Part shown: piece by piece, positions 25,749-34,551 of the stretch
Layout: every line of letters begins with the position of its first letter
How positions within the stretch are numbered: the stretch's first letter is position 1
NCBI GenBank assembly: GCA_036273455.1
Contig: DASUHP010000078.1
Span: forward strand, 1 to 62,961
DNA length: 62,961 nucleotides
Direction of reading: 5' to 3'
Origin: CAIYRG01 sp036273455
Lineage (GTDB): Bacteria > Pseudomonadota > Alphaproteobacteria > Micropepsales > Micropepsaceae
Position numbers and translations under genes: made by a program
Notes under the pieces: generated by a model
Database searches by the model: none
Seen by the model: only the letters and a program-made list of their open reading frames with translations
Told to the model about the DNA's origin: nothing

Positions 25749-27140
25749 CTAGGCTGAGCCGGGCAATTCCAGACAGACTTTCAGTCCGCCGAGCGAAGCC
25801 TGGGCCAGCGTCAGTGTCCCGCCATAGAGCTTGGAGATATCCCGCACGATAGCAAGCCCCAGACCCGTTCCGGGCACCGATTCATCGAGCCGCTTGCCAC
25901 GTTCGATTTGCTGCGAGCGTTTATCGGGCGGCAATCCCGGTCCGTCATCTTCGACCGAGAGCATGAAGCGCCCGGTTTCCAGCGGTGCAGCTTTGACCTG
26001 AACCCTGCTTCGTGCCCATTTGCAGGCATTGTCCAGGAGATTGCCTGCCATCTCTTCGAAGTCTTCCCGCTCGCCGCGAAACGCCAGACCTGGCGCGACC
26101 TCAAGGTCGATGGCGAGAGTCTTCTCGCCATGCATGCGGGTCAGAACACGCGAAAGATCGCCAAGTGACGAAGAAATATCGGTCCGGCTGCCGAGCACAT
26201 CGAGGGCACCTGCCGCGCGTGCACGCACCAGATAATGGTCCACCTGCCGTCGCATGGAATTCACCTGCCGCGTCACCGTCTCGGCAAGGGCGGATGACGA
26301 TGCGGCGGCTTCATTGGCAAGCACGGTCAATGGTGTCTTGAGAAAATGCGCGAGATTGGCGACATGAGCGCGCGCCCGCCCAACCACTTCGCTGCTATGT
26401 GCGATCAGGCTGTTGAGTTCGGTCGCAAGCGGGGCGATCTCTGCCGGGAATTCGCCCTCAAGACGTTGCGCCCGGCCTTCGCGAATGCGTGCCAAACCCT
26501 CGCTGACCCCGCGCAATGGCTCCAATCCGACGCGAACCTGGATGGCGATGGCGGCGAGAAGTCCGAGGCTGAATAGTGCGAAGGACCACAGCAATGTGCG
26601 GTTGAACTGCAGCACATCATTTTCCGTCTCATTCACGCTGCTCGCGACGACAAACCGGAACTTTCCAGCGTCGCGAACACCGGTAGCAGCATGGGGAAGC
26701 GTGATGTCACGCACCAGCACGCGCAGTCTTTGGCCATCCGGACCATCCGCGTAACCCCATTGCGTATTGTTGTCGGCCGTCACCAGGCCCTGGGGCACGA
26801 CGGTCTGGTCCCAAAGCGAGCGCGATGTTTCCGGCTGCTGATTTGCAGGCTGCGGCGCTTCCGGCTCGATTTGCCAGTACCAGCCGGAAAACACCCGCTC
26901 AAAGCGCGGATCGGCGAAACGATTCTCCAGTGCAACATGGTCCGGCGCATCGACTTCGGCGGCTGCGAGCAGTCCGTCCAGATCGAATCGCAGCTGATCG
27001 TCCAGACTTTCCTGAACCGCTCCGCGAAACAGGCCCGAAAGAATGAAGCCGCCGGTGATCAGGCAGAACACGCACCATACCGCCGCCCCGGCGATCAGCC
27101 GGAAAGTCAGTGAGTTGGTCTGTGGAAAAAGACGTCTCAG
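25749..27140 (-). CDS. PhoQ-like sensor histidine kinase, probable CTG start
   Basis: The 463-aa kinase has two membrane helices (about 14-37 and 182-203), a periplasmic domain between them, a HAMP-like linker, H box NLAHFLKTPL with His265, N box NLLDNACKWA and GTGLGLAIV. The frame has no ATG, GTG or TTG before GTG at 27071, which would cut the first helix in half. CTG at 27140 sits six bases after GAGGA and overlaps the response-regulator stop as CTGA, so I take it as the start. The pair follows PhoP/PhoQ order, with a PepSY gene upstream. Confidence 0.85.
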   Translation of the reverse strand: MRRLFPQTNSLTFRLIAGAAVWCVFCLITGGFILSGLFRGAVQESLDDQLRFDLDGLLAAAEVDAPDHVALENRFADPRFERVFSGWYWQIEPEAPQPANQQPETSRSLWDQTVVPQGLVTADNNTQWGYADGPDGQRLRVLVRDITLPHAATGVRDAGKFRFVVASSVNETENDVLQFNRTLLWSFALFSLGLLAAIAIQVRVGLEPLRGVSEGLARIREGRAQRLEGEFPAEIAPLATELNSLIAHSSEVVGRARAHVANLAHFLKTPLTVLANEAAASSSALAETVTRQVNSMRRQVDHYLVRARAAGALDVLGSRTDISSSLGDLSRVLTRMHGEKTLAIDLEVAPGLAFRGEREDFEEMAGNLLDNACKWARSRVQVKAAPLETGRFMLSVEDDGPGLPPDKRSQQIERGKRLDESVPGTGLGLAIVRDISKLYGGTLTLAQASLGGLKVCLELPGSA

Positions 27141-27817
27141 CTTTGTTCCTCAGCGGCACTCGGCTCATCGAGGCGGTAACCAAGGCCTCGCACCGTGTGA
27201 ATCACATCCACGCCAAGCTTCTTGCGCAAACGGCCGACGAAAACTTCGATGGTGTTCGAATCGCGATCAAAGTCCTGATCGTAGAGATGCTCAACCAGAT
27301 CGGTCCGCGAAAGCACTTGTCCCTTGTGATGGGCGAGATAGGCGAGTAGCCGATATTCGAGCGAAGTGAGCTTCACCGGATTACCCGCGACCGTCACCCT
27401 TGAACTGCGGGTATCGATACGCAGTGGTCCGATTTCGATATCGGGGGATGCGATGCCGGCAGCCCGCCTGAGAAGTGCGCGCAGCCTCGCGAGCAATTCC
27501 TCCGTGTAGAACGGCTTGGCCACGTAGTCGTCGGCCCCGGCGTCAAATCCCGCCACCTTGTCGGCCCATCTGTCGCGCGCCGTAAGGATCAGAACCGGCA
27601 TTTTCCGCCCCGATTTGCGCCAGCGTTCCAGGACCGTGACACCATCCATCTTGGGCAGTCCGAGATCCAGGATCACCGCGTCATAGGGTTCAGTGTCGCC
27701 GAGAAAATGACCTTCTTCTCCGTCCGAAGCGACATCGACGACATAGCCCGACTCGGTAAGCGCCTTTTTGAGCAAGCGCTGCAGGTCGGCATCATCTTCA
27801 ACCACGAGGATGCGCAT
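27137..27817 (-). CDS. PhoP-like OmpR-family response regulator
   Basis: The 226-aa protein has a receiver domain (acidic pair at 8-9, phospho-acceptor Asp51 in VILDLGLPKMDG, Lys in VAKPFY) and a winged-helix DNA-binding domain ending HTVRGLGYRL. It resembles PhoP/QseB-type regulators. It overlaps the kinase by four bases (CTGA), and follows the PepSY-domain gene by five bases, so the three form an operon. Confidence 0.93.
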   Translation of the reverse strand: MRILVVEDDADLQRLLKKALTESGYVVDVASDGEEGHFLGDTEPYDAVILDLGLPKMDGVTVLERWRKSGRKMPVLILTARDRWADKVAGFDAGADDYVAKPFYTEELLARLRALLRRAAGIASPDIEIGPLRIDTRSSRVTVAGNPVKLTSLEYRLLAYLAHHKGQVLSRTDLVEHLYDQDFDRDSNTIEVFVGRLRKKLGVDVIHTVRGLGYRLDEPSAAEEQS

Positions 27818-27822
27818 GGCAC

Positions 27823-28425
27823 CTATCTCCGAATTTCCCGGTCGCGTCCCGGTCCCCCGCGCGGACCCACAAATGGACCCCTGCGTGGGCCGTTTCGCAA
27901 AATGAACCCACGTGGTCCGCCGAAGGGCGGCCCGACAACCGGCGGGACGACCACCGGAGGCCGGGCATAACCGGGTGGCGGCCCATAGGTTTGCGGTTGC
28001 GGGGCACCCGGCTGCACAGGATAGCCAGGCGCGAGGCGCGCATAGCCGGGCGGGTAACCGGGTGGTGGCGGACCATATGCCGGCGGCCCGGGATTGACTG
28101 CACCTGGTGGAGGTCCGCGGTCCTCCCCCTCAACGCCCAGCACGCGCCCGGTGCGAGCGTCGGTATCCAGCCACAACACGCGCCCATCCGGGGTGATCCA
28201 TTTGAGACGGTATTGAGCCCCGCCCTCGGGCGACGGATTTGGACCCTCGACATCGGCGAGGCTCCCGGGCCGCTGCCGCCGGATCCCGTTTAGGATTTGA
28301 TCCAGCGAACGCATCTGGCCCGACTGAACCCCCTCGCGCGCGCGATAGGGCTGCGCCGCAGCGGTACCAGCGCAGGCAGCCAGGGCGGAAAGGAAGGCGG
28401 CGAACATCAGAACCCGGTACCGCAT
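27823..28425 (-). CDS. Secreted PepSY-domain protein with Pro/Gly-rich tail
   Basis: The 200-aa protein has a signal peptide (FAAFLSALAACAGTAAAQ). Residues about 36-98 form a PepSY-like domain (SLDQILNGIRRQRPGSLADV, YRLKWITPDGRVLWLDTDARTG-like). After residue 100 the chain is low-complexity Pro/Gly/Tyr repeats (PPPGYPPGYA, GPPPGYARPP) ending in a basic stretch. PepSY proteins often sit with PhoPQ-like systems and may modulate periplasmic peptidases or the sensor; the link is inference. ATG at 28425 fits the signal peptide. Confidence 0.8.
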   Translation of the reverse strand: MRYRVLMFAAFLSALAACAGTAAAQPYRAREGVQSGQMRSLDQILNGIRRQRPGSLADVEGPNPSPEGGAQYRLKWITPDGRVLWLDTDARTGRVLGVEGEDRGPPPGAVNPGPPAYGPPPPGYPPGYARLAPGYPVQPGAPQPQTYGPPPGYARPPVVVPPVVGPPFGGPRGFILRNGPRRGPFVGPRGGPGRDREIRR

Positions 28426-28779
28426 TACGAGCCTTTTAAGCCCGGGCGCATGAACTCTGGATGAACACCCCGCCCAGCCTCGGTTCATCCGAAGAGGGAC
28501 ATGGTGCCGTCCAGACATAAGGGCCTCCCGATTGGGATCAAGCCCGAAATCGTCCGGCTATGGGGTTACGCGCACCGCCCCTCCTCGCGTTCCCCTACCG
28601 ATGAAAGGCCTCGCGATATCTGACAGATATCGCGGGGCTTTTCAAAAGGAACTCGTGATCGGGCCAATCAAGTTCCAATGCCTGTCAACAGGTTTCGTTG
28701 CGCCGTGATTGCCAAATTTGTTCCGGCGCGCCGGGAGAATTGACGCGTATCCATTGCGTGGAACGGAGATTTGCGCCGG
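28426..28779. other. Intergenic region between PepSY gene and PBP1A gene
   Basis: No coding sequence was found. The plus strand has a GC-rich nested hairpin near 28520-28545, a CCTCCTC anti-Shine-Dalgarno-like stretch near 28580-28587, and a strong terminator-like stem at 28604-28642. No gene ends here, so a small RNA is possible. Promoters for the PepSY operon and for the PBP1A gene should also lie here, but I could not place them. Confidence 0.4.
28604..28642 (+). terminator. Strong intrinsic terminator-like hairpin
   Basis: Arms CCTCGCGATATC (28609-28620) and GATATCGCGGGG (28626-28637) pair over a five-base loop. The stem extends through AAAG/CTTT with one mismatch and is followed by CTTTTC. 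It is nearly symmetric, so it could act in both directions. It is not downstream of any annotated gene. Confidence 0.7.
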
Positions 28780-31476
28780 ATGCCAGTGCTGCGCCCTGAG
28801 GGCCGTGAACCGGGTGCCCGCCCAAGACGGTCGGTCACACATAGAGTGGTATATTGGACCGGGATGGCCGCAGCGGCGGTTTCCGGTGTCCTGCTCGCCT
28901 TCTCGATTGCCTTTTTTGCGGCAATCAATGTTTTGGCGCCGGACATATCGCAGCCGGATCTCTACGCCCTTAACCGCCCGTCATCGCTGACATTCGTTGA
29001 CCAGAACGATCAGCCCGCCGGGCAGCGTGGCGCGATGACCGGCGAGAGAGTAACGCTGAATCAATTGCCGCCCTATGTCCCGGAGGCATTCATTGCCGAA
29101 GAGGACCGCAATTTCTACCAGCACCACGGGATTGATCCCGCGGGCATGTTGCGCGCTGCGATCGTCAACTTCCAGGCCGGCCATGTTGAGCAGGGTGGCT
29201 CGACGATTACCCAGCAGGTCGTGAAAATGCTGTTTCTGACGCCCGACCGGACCATGGCGCGAAAATTGCGCGAGATGGGCGGTGCGCTGGCGCTCGAGCG
29301 ACGGCTTACAAAACAGCAGATTCTGGAACTCTATCTCAATCGGATTTACCTGGGATCGGGTGCCTACGGAATTGACGCAGCCGCGCATGTCTATTTCGGC
29401 AAGTCCGCCCGCGATCTGACGATTTCGCAAGCCGCGATGTTGGCGGCCCTGACGCGCGCGCCTTCGGCCTTTTCGCCGCGCCGCGACCTTGAGGCGGCGC
29501 AGGACCGTGCCGGAGAAGTCCTGGCCCAGATGCTGGAGATCGGCGCGATTACCCCGCAGCAGGCAGAAGCGGCCGAACGTCATCCGGCCGGGGTTATCCC
29601 GCAGAAAGACAACGTGCCGCGGAACTATTTTCTGGATGCAGCTGCGGATGAAGTCCGCCAATTGCTGCCGACGGCAGAAGGCGATCTGATCGTCTCCACA
29701 ACGCTCGATCCGAAACTTGAAAGCGTCGCCGCATCACAACTGTCAGGCGTATTGGGCCGCCGCGGCAGGGCATTGCATGCAAACCAGGGCGCACTGGTTT
29801 CGATGGCCACCAATGGCGCAGTAAGGGCGCTGGTCGGCGGTGTCGATTACGGTGAAAGCGCCTTCAACCGGGTAACAAATGCCCATCGCCAGCCGGGCTC
29901 CTCGTTCAAAGCCTTCGTCTATCTCGCGGCATTCGAACACGGATTAACGCCCGCGACGGTCCGCGTCGACCAGCCGGTCTCAATTCAGGATCCGGCCAAG
30001 GTTTGGACGCCCGACAATTACAGCCAGACCTATGTCGGCCCGGTCACGCTCGAAGAAGCATTCGCCAAATCGATCAACACGATTGCGGTGCAGCTTGGGC
30101 AGGAAATTGGTATCTCGAGTGTCGTCGATGTCGCCCACCGGCTTGGCATTCAGTCGCAACTGGATCCCGTGCCTTCGCTGGCGCTTGGTACATCCGATGT
30201 AACTCCGCTGGAGATGACCGCGGCCTACGGCGCATTCGCAACTCTCGGGCACAAGGTAGAACCTTATTTGGTTCGCGAAATCCGCAGACCGGACGGGACA
30301 GTTCTCTATCGCCGGCCGGCATCGGCTTCGACTCAGGTTTTCTCGGAAGACAACGGCCTCGAAATGAACGACCTCCTGTATCAGGTCGTGCAGGAGGGTA
30401 CCGGGCGCGCCGCGGCTGTGCCGGGACATGAAGTCGCCGGCAAAACCGGGACCAGCTCAGACTATCGCGACGCGTGGTTCATCGGATTTTCGCCGGACCT
30501 GATCACCGGCGTGTGGGTCGGAAACGACGATTCTTCCCCGATGAACAAGGTGACCGGCGGTCTGCTGCCGGCCCAGATCTGGAATGGCTTCATGACTGTG
30601 GCGCTCCAGAATCGGCCGAATACGCCGCTCCAGCGCGCCCAGCCCGTGGGAGTGGTCATGGCGCAATCGCCCGACAATAGCGGCGTTAGCGGCCAGCCCG
30701 ACAACGGTCAGCCGGGCGGCCAATCGGCTCCAGACTCCCTCGATGGGCTGGGCCGCTTCTTTGGTGGAATATTCGGCAACAATCCGCCGCCGGCGCCCAC
30801 ACCTGCGCCCGCGCCACAACAAAGGGCAGAGGTGCCCCCCGATTTTTTTACCGATCGCCGCCCCAATACGGCGGCGCCTACGCCCAACAATACCGGCAAT
30901 ATGCTGAACGATGGCGGGAATACCAACAGCAATACCAGCAGTGGCAGCAGCGCCGGTGGCAATATTACCAACAATTCGGGCGCTGAACCCCAGCCGCAGA
31001 GCCGGCGCAATCTCGCTGCGCTGCCGCCCCCCGACCAGTATTTCGCCCCGGGCGACAACAATCCGCCGCAGACCTTTGGCTACACTTCGCCCTACGGCTA
31101 TTCGCGTCCGCCGCGGGCGGTCAACAGGCCCACTCCGCCGGCATTCACAGCCACACCGCCCGCGAACACTCCGTTGCCACCCGACCAGTATGCGGCCCCC
31201 GGTGACAACGGTCCGCAGGCATTTGGCTATGCTTCGCCCTACGGCAATCCGCGTCCACCACGGGGGCTGAACAGGCCCGCGCCGCCGGCATTTCCATCCA
31301 TGCCGCCCGCGAGCATACCGCCTCCGCCCAATCTGCCGCCGCCCTCGAATGCCTATTCCGGGCAAGCACCCACGCCACCGGCAAATGCAAGCCCATATGG
31401 GTCTGCGCCAGACCAGGCGCCGGCCAATCCGGACGCACAGCAAACTGGGCCGAATCCCGAGTCAAATCCGGGTTAA
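28780..31476 (+). CDS. PBP1A-type transglycosylase/transpeptidase with long Pro-rich tail
   Basis: This is a class A penicillin-binding protein that polymerises and cross-links peptidoglycan. One membrane helix lies at about 25-50. The glycosyltransferase domain has EEDRNFYQHHGID with catalytic Glu107 and GGSTITQQ. The transpeptidase motifs are Ser374-S-F-Lys377, SIN (431-433) and KTG (555-557). After about residue 630 comes a 265-residue Pro/Asn/Gly-rich tail not found in ordinary PBP1A, with two similar copies of PPDQY-x-APGDN...SPYG...NRP-x-PPAF. ATG at 28780 is preferred to TTG at 28771. Confidence 0.93.
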   Translation: MPVLRPEGREPGARPRRSVTHRVVYWTGMAAAAVSGVLLAFSIAFFAAINVLAPDISQPDLYALNRPSSLTFVDQNDQPAGQRGAMTGERVTLNQLPPYVPEAFIAEEDRNFYQHHGIDPAGMLRAAIVNFQAGHVEQGGSTITQQVVKMLFLTPDRTMARKLREMGGALALERRLTKQQILELYLNRIYLGSGAYGIDAAAHVYFGKSARDLTISQAAMLAALTRAPSAFSPRRDLEAAQDRAGEVLAQMLEIGAITPQQAEAAERHPAGVIPQKDNVPRNYFLDAAADEVRQLLPTAEGDLIVSTTLDPKLESVAASQLSGVLGRRGRALHANQGALVSMATNGAVRALVGGVDYGESAFNRVTNAHRQPGSSFKAFVYLAAFEHGLTPATVRVDQPVSIQDPAKVWTPDNYSQTYVGPVTLEEAFAKSINTIAVQLGQEIGISSVVDVAHRLGIQSQLDPVPSLALGTSDVTPLEMTAAYGAFATLGHKVEPYLVREIRRPDGTVLYRRPASASTQVFSEDNGLEMNDLLYQVVQEGTGRAAAVPGHEVAGKTGTSSDYRDAWFIGFSPDLITGVWVGNDDSSPMNKVTGGLLPAQIWNGFMTVALQNRPNTPLQRAQPVGVVMAQSPDNSGVSGQPDNGQPGGQSAPDSLDGLGRFFGGIFGNNPPPAPTPAPAPQQRAEVPPDFFTDRRPNTAAPTPNNTGNMLNDGGNTNSNTSSGSSAGGNITNNSGAEPQPQSRRNLAALPPPDQYFAPGDNNPPQTFGYTSPYGYSRPPRAVNRPTPPAFTATPPANTPLPPDQYAAPGDNGPQAFGYASPYGNPRPPRGLNRPAPPAFPSMPPASIPPPPNLPPPSNAYSGQAPTPPANASPYGSAPDQAPANPDAQQTGPNPESNPG
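31024..31300 (+). repeat. Two direct repeats in the PBP1A tail
   Basis: Units at about 31024-31146 and 31180-31300 encode matching ~40-residue segments beginning PPDQY and ending NRP-x-PPAF. They diverge at several codons, so they are an older duplication. Confidence 0.75.
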
Positions 31477-31542
31477 ACCCTTGCGGGCAGATTGAATCGC
31501 GGCTCCAGCGCGGGCAAATTCCGCTCCTTTCTGGAGCGTGAC

Positions 31543-32625
31543 ATGGCTTTCTCTGGGCGGGTTTGGGTTCTTGGGCTGTCGCTCGTTCTGGGCGGCTGTG
31601 GACAGGAGTCCCAGGTCGCCCAGCCTGCCGGGGACGCAAGCACAAAAATTGTGCTGGTCACAGACTGGAAGGCACAAGCCGAACATGGCGGCTTTTATGA
31701 AGCCGTCGCCGAGGGCCTTTATGCGCGGCATGGACTTTCGGTCGTCATTCGCGAAGGCGGTCCGACGGTCAATGTCGGCCAATTGCTCGCCGGCGGCGCC
31801 GCCGATTTTGGCATCGCGTCCAACAGTTTCATCCCGCTCAATCTCCGCCGCGCCGGTGGCGCATTCAAAGCGGTCATGGCGGTGTTTCAAAAAGACCCGC
31901 AGGTCCTGATCACCCATCCGCGCAGCGACATCACATCCATGTCCGACATGGCCGGCAAACCGATTATGATCAGCGACGCCGCGGTGGCGACGTTCTGGCC
32001 CTGGCTGAAAGCGAAATACGGTTTCAGCGACAGCCAGATCCGCAAATACACATTCAACCTCGCCCCCTTCCTCGTTGATAAGTCAGCGATTCAGGAGGGA
32101 TATCTTTCTTCCGAACCCTATGCGATCGAGAAGGAAGGCGGGTTCAAACCGCAGGTCTACTCGCTCGCCGACGCCGGTTACCCGGGATATGCCAACCTCG
32201 TCCTCGTTCCGGATTCATGGATCGCGTCGAAACCGGCGGCGGTGCAAGCCTTTGTCGATGCCAGCATCGAAGGCTGGATGGATTATCTCTATGGTGATCC
32301 GCGCCCGGGCAATGACTTGATCAAGAAAGACAATCCGGAGATGACGGATGATCTGATCGCGCAGGCGATCGAGAAAATGCGGCGCTACGGGATTGCTCTT
32401 TCCGGCGATTCCGCAAAGGAAGGAATCGGCGCGATGAGCGATCGGCGCTGGCAGGATTTCTTCTCAGTCATGAGCAAGCAAGGGATATACCCACGCGACT
32501 TCAATTTCCGTGATGCGTACACGAACCAATTCGTCAATAAGGGCCACGCGCTTGACCGCCAGTCCGGGGTCGCGCTTGTCGCGGCGCCGCAGGTGCCTGC
32601 GTCCAGTGGGGCATCGGTCCAGTGA
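31543..32625 (+). CDS. NMT1/THI5-like ABC transporter substrate-binding lipoprotein
   Basis: The 360-aa protein has a lipoprotein signal (LSLVLGGC) and an NMT1-type binding domain (VTDWKAQAEHGGFYEAVAEG, GQLLAGGAADFGIASN). The family serves sulfonates, nitrate, thiamine precursors and similar small molecules. HGGFYEA resembles the pyrimidine-precursor (ThiY/THI5) branch most, but no substrate can be fixed from sequence. ATG at 31543 follows GGAG. The next gene overlaps as GTGA. Confidence 0.85.
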   Translation: MAFSGRVWVLGLSLVLGGCGQESQVAQPAGDASTKIVLVTDWKAQAEHGGFYEAVAEGLYARHGLSVVIREGGPTVNVGQLLAGGAADFGIASNSFIPLNLRRAGGAFKAVMAVFQKDPQVLITHPRSDITSMSDMAGKPIMISDAAVATFWPWLKAKYGFSDSQIRKYTFNLAPFLVDKSAIQEGYLSSEPYAIEKEGGFKPQVYSLADAGYPGYANLVLVPDSWIASKPAAVQAFVDASIEGWMDYLYGDPRPGNDLIKKDNPEMTDDLIAQAIEKMRRYGIALSGDSAKEGIGAMSDRRWQDFFSVMSKQGIYPRDFNFRDAYTNQFVNKGHALDRQSGVALVAAPQVPASSGASVQ

Positions 32626-33371
32626 TCCTGGGTAACTTGCGGGCAGTCGCGCAAACCTTCAGACAGGGGAATGCGGCTCTCGGTCCGTTCGATCTCGAAA
32701 TTCAATCGGGCGAGTTCCTGTCGCTGCTTGGTCCTTCCGGCTGCGGCAAGTCCACCGCACTCAGGATCATCGCCGGCCTGCTGACGCCGACGCGTGGCGA
32801 GGTGATCTGGCACACAGCCAAGCCCGCCATCGGCTATGTCTTTCAGGATCCGACCCTGATGCCCTGGGCGACGGTCCATCAAAACATCCGCCTGCCCCTC
32901 GATCTCGCATCGGTCCCCCGGCCGCAGGCTGATGAGCGTGCAGCGGCTGCTCTTGCGCGTGTCGGATTGAAACCACGACACGCAGATGAATATCCGCGTG
33001 CTCTCTCCGGCGGGATGCGCATGCGGGTTTCTATTGCCCGCGCGCTGGCCGCCAAACCCTCGCTGTTGCTGATGGATGAACCCTTTGCCGCGCTCGACGA
33101 GATCAGTCGCGATTCACTTAACGAAGACCTGCTTCGGCTGTGGCGCGAAGACCAGCTGACGGTGATCTTTGTCACCCACAGCGTTTTCGAGAGCGCGTTC
33201 CTGTCGACGCGTGTCGTTGCCCTGACGCCCGGTCCCGGCCGTATCGCCGGCGCAATCGACATTGCGGGCCCCGCGCTGCGTTCGGGTGAATGGCGGATGT
33301 CGCCCGGCTATTCCGAAACCGTGCGGCAGATTTCGAAACTGCTCCGCGACGGCATGAAGGCGGCCGCATGA
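32622..33371 (+). CDS. ABC transporter ATP-binding protein (SsuB/TauB/ThiZ type)
   Basis: The 249-aa ATPase has Walker A GPSGCGKST, Q loop VFQDPTLMPW, signature LSGGMRMR, Walker B LLLMDEP and FVTHS with Ser after the switch His. The FQD-x-x-L(M/L)PW motif and the GGM(R/K) signature are typical of nitrate/sulfonate/taurine importers. GTG at 32622 overlaps the binding-protein stop, and the stop overlaps the permease start. Confidence 0.93.
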   Translation: MILGNLRAVAQTFRQGNAALGPFDLEIQSGEFLSLLGPSGCGKSTALRIIAGLLTPTRGEVIWHTAKPAIGYVFQDPTLMPWATVHQNIRLPLDLASVPRPQADERAAAALARVGLKPRHADEYPRALSGGMRMRVSIARALAAKPSLLLMDEPFAALDEISRDSLNEDLLRLWREDQLTVIFVTHSVFESAFLSTRVVALTPGPGRIAGAIDIAGPALRSGEWRMSPGYSETVRQISKLLRDGMKAAA

Positions 33372-34159
33372 CGAGGACAGGATTTGCCCGCGCGGCGATA
33401 CCGGCCCTGGTCGGTATTGCCGTCATCGCCGGGTGGGAATCGCTGGTCGCGATCTATCAAATTCCCCGCATTGTGCTTCCGGCGCCGTCGGCAATCGCGC
33501 AAGCGTTGACGGATGATTTTCCATCGCTGATGGCGTCCCTGTGGACCACGCTCAGGATCACGCTTCTCGCCTTTGGCCTTGCGCTGGTGAGCGGTGTTGC
33601 GCTCGCGATGCTGTTTTCCCAGAGCCGTATCGTGGAAATGGCGCTCTATCCTTACGCGGTGATCCTTCAGGTGACGCCGGTTGTCGCGATCGCGCCGCTG
33701 ATCGTCATCTGGGTAGGGTTTGAACGGATCGATCTCGCGCTTCTGATCCTGGCCTGGATTGTCGCCTTCTTTCCAATCCTGTCGAACACCACGCTAGGTC
33801 TGCGCTCAACCGATCACAACCTGATCGACCTGTTCCGGCTCTATGGCGCTTCCAACTGGCAAATCCTCTGGCGGCTGAAATTCCCTTCCGCCCTGCCCTA
33901 TTTGCTGAACGGGATGAAGACCTCGGGCGGCCTGGCGCTGATTGGCACGGTCGTCGCCGAATATGGCGCCGGGTCCGGGACTGCAACCGGCCTCGCCTGG
34001 CGGATCGTAGAGGCCGGAAACCGCTTGCAGATCGCCCGGATGTTCGCCGCCCTGGCGCTGCTGGCGCTGCTCGGCGTCGCGATCTTTTTTGCCCTCGCCC
34101 TGCTCGAATATCTGGCATTGCGGAACTGGCATGAAAGCGCTGTTGCCCGGGAACCATAA
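33368..34159 (+). CDS. ABC transporter permease (SsuC/TauC/ThiX type)
   Basis: The 263-aa membrane protein has about six helices. LFRLYGASNWQILWRLKFPSALP is the coupling loop of this permease family, and the opening WESLVAIYQIPRIVLPAPS is typical of its first periplasmic segment. ATG at 33368 overlaps the ATPase stop as ATGA, which completes a three-gene importer. Confidence 0.93.
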   Translation: MTRTGFARAAIPALVGIAVIAGWESLVAIYQIPRIVLPAPSAIAQALTDDFPSLMASLWTTLRITLLAFGLALVSGVALAMLFSQSRIVEMALYPYAVILQVTPVVAIAPLIVIWVGFERIDLALLILAWIVAFFPILSNTTLGLRSTDHNLIDLFRLYGASNWQILWRLKFPSALPYLLNGMKTSGGLALIGTVVAEYGAGSGTATGLAWRIVEAGNRLQIARMFAALALLALLGVAIFFALALLEYLALRNWHESAVAREP

Positions 34160-34266
34160 TACACTACGTTTATGTTAATTAAAAAATTGTCCCGTCCCGA
34201 ACTGTATTGTCTTGATTTGTACGGCCACGGGTGGAATTTAATCCCTGAGTTTCAGCTTGGCTGCCC

Positions 34267-34551
34267 GTGAAAGTCATCACCGCAAACAAACTTACCTTTG
34301 GCGAAGTGGTCTATTGGGCGCAATCCCGCGGCTGGCAAGATTCTCTTCAGCAGGCGCAGGTCCTGAACGACGCCGACGCCGAGGATGCCCTGAAACTCGC
34401 TGCCGGATCGGTCCAGCGCTGCGAGGTCGTGGCGCCTTATGCCTTTCCTGTCCGCGTGGAGCACGGCCGGATAATTCCGGTCAGTGCACGCGAACAGATT
34501 CGGGCGCGCGGGCCGAGCGTCCGGCCGGATGTCGGAAAGCAGGCGGCCTGA
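34267..34551 (+). CDS. DUF2849-domain protein, sulfite reductase partner
   Basis: This 94-aa protein (MKVITANKLTFGEVVYW..., PVRVEHGRIIPVSAREQIRA) belongs to DUF2849, found almost always directly before alphaproteobacterial sulfite reductase genes. Its role is not known; a part in electron supply or assembly is inferred from context. The start is GTG at 34267. The stop shares one base with the ATG of cysI (TGATG). The AT-rich gap 34160-34266 should hold the operon promoter. Confidence 0.88.
   Translation: MKVITANKLTFGEVVYWAQSRGWQDSLQQAQVLNDADAEDALKLAAGSVQRCEVVAPYAFPVRVEHGRIIPVSAREQIRARGPSVRPDVGKQAA

Noticed and set aside
34160..34266. Possible SAM-type riboswitch before the sulfite reductase operon
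   Set aside because: The AT-rich leader does not show a recognisable SAM riboswitch core; it is probably just the promoter.
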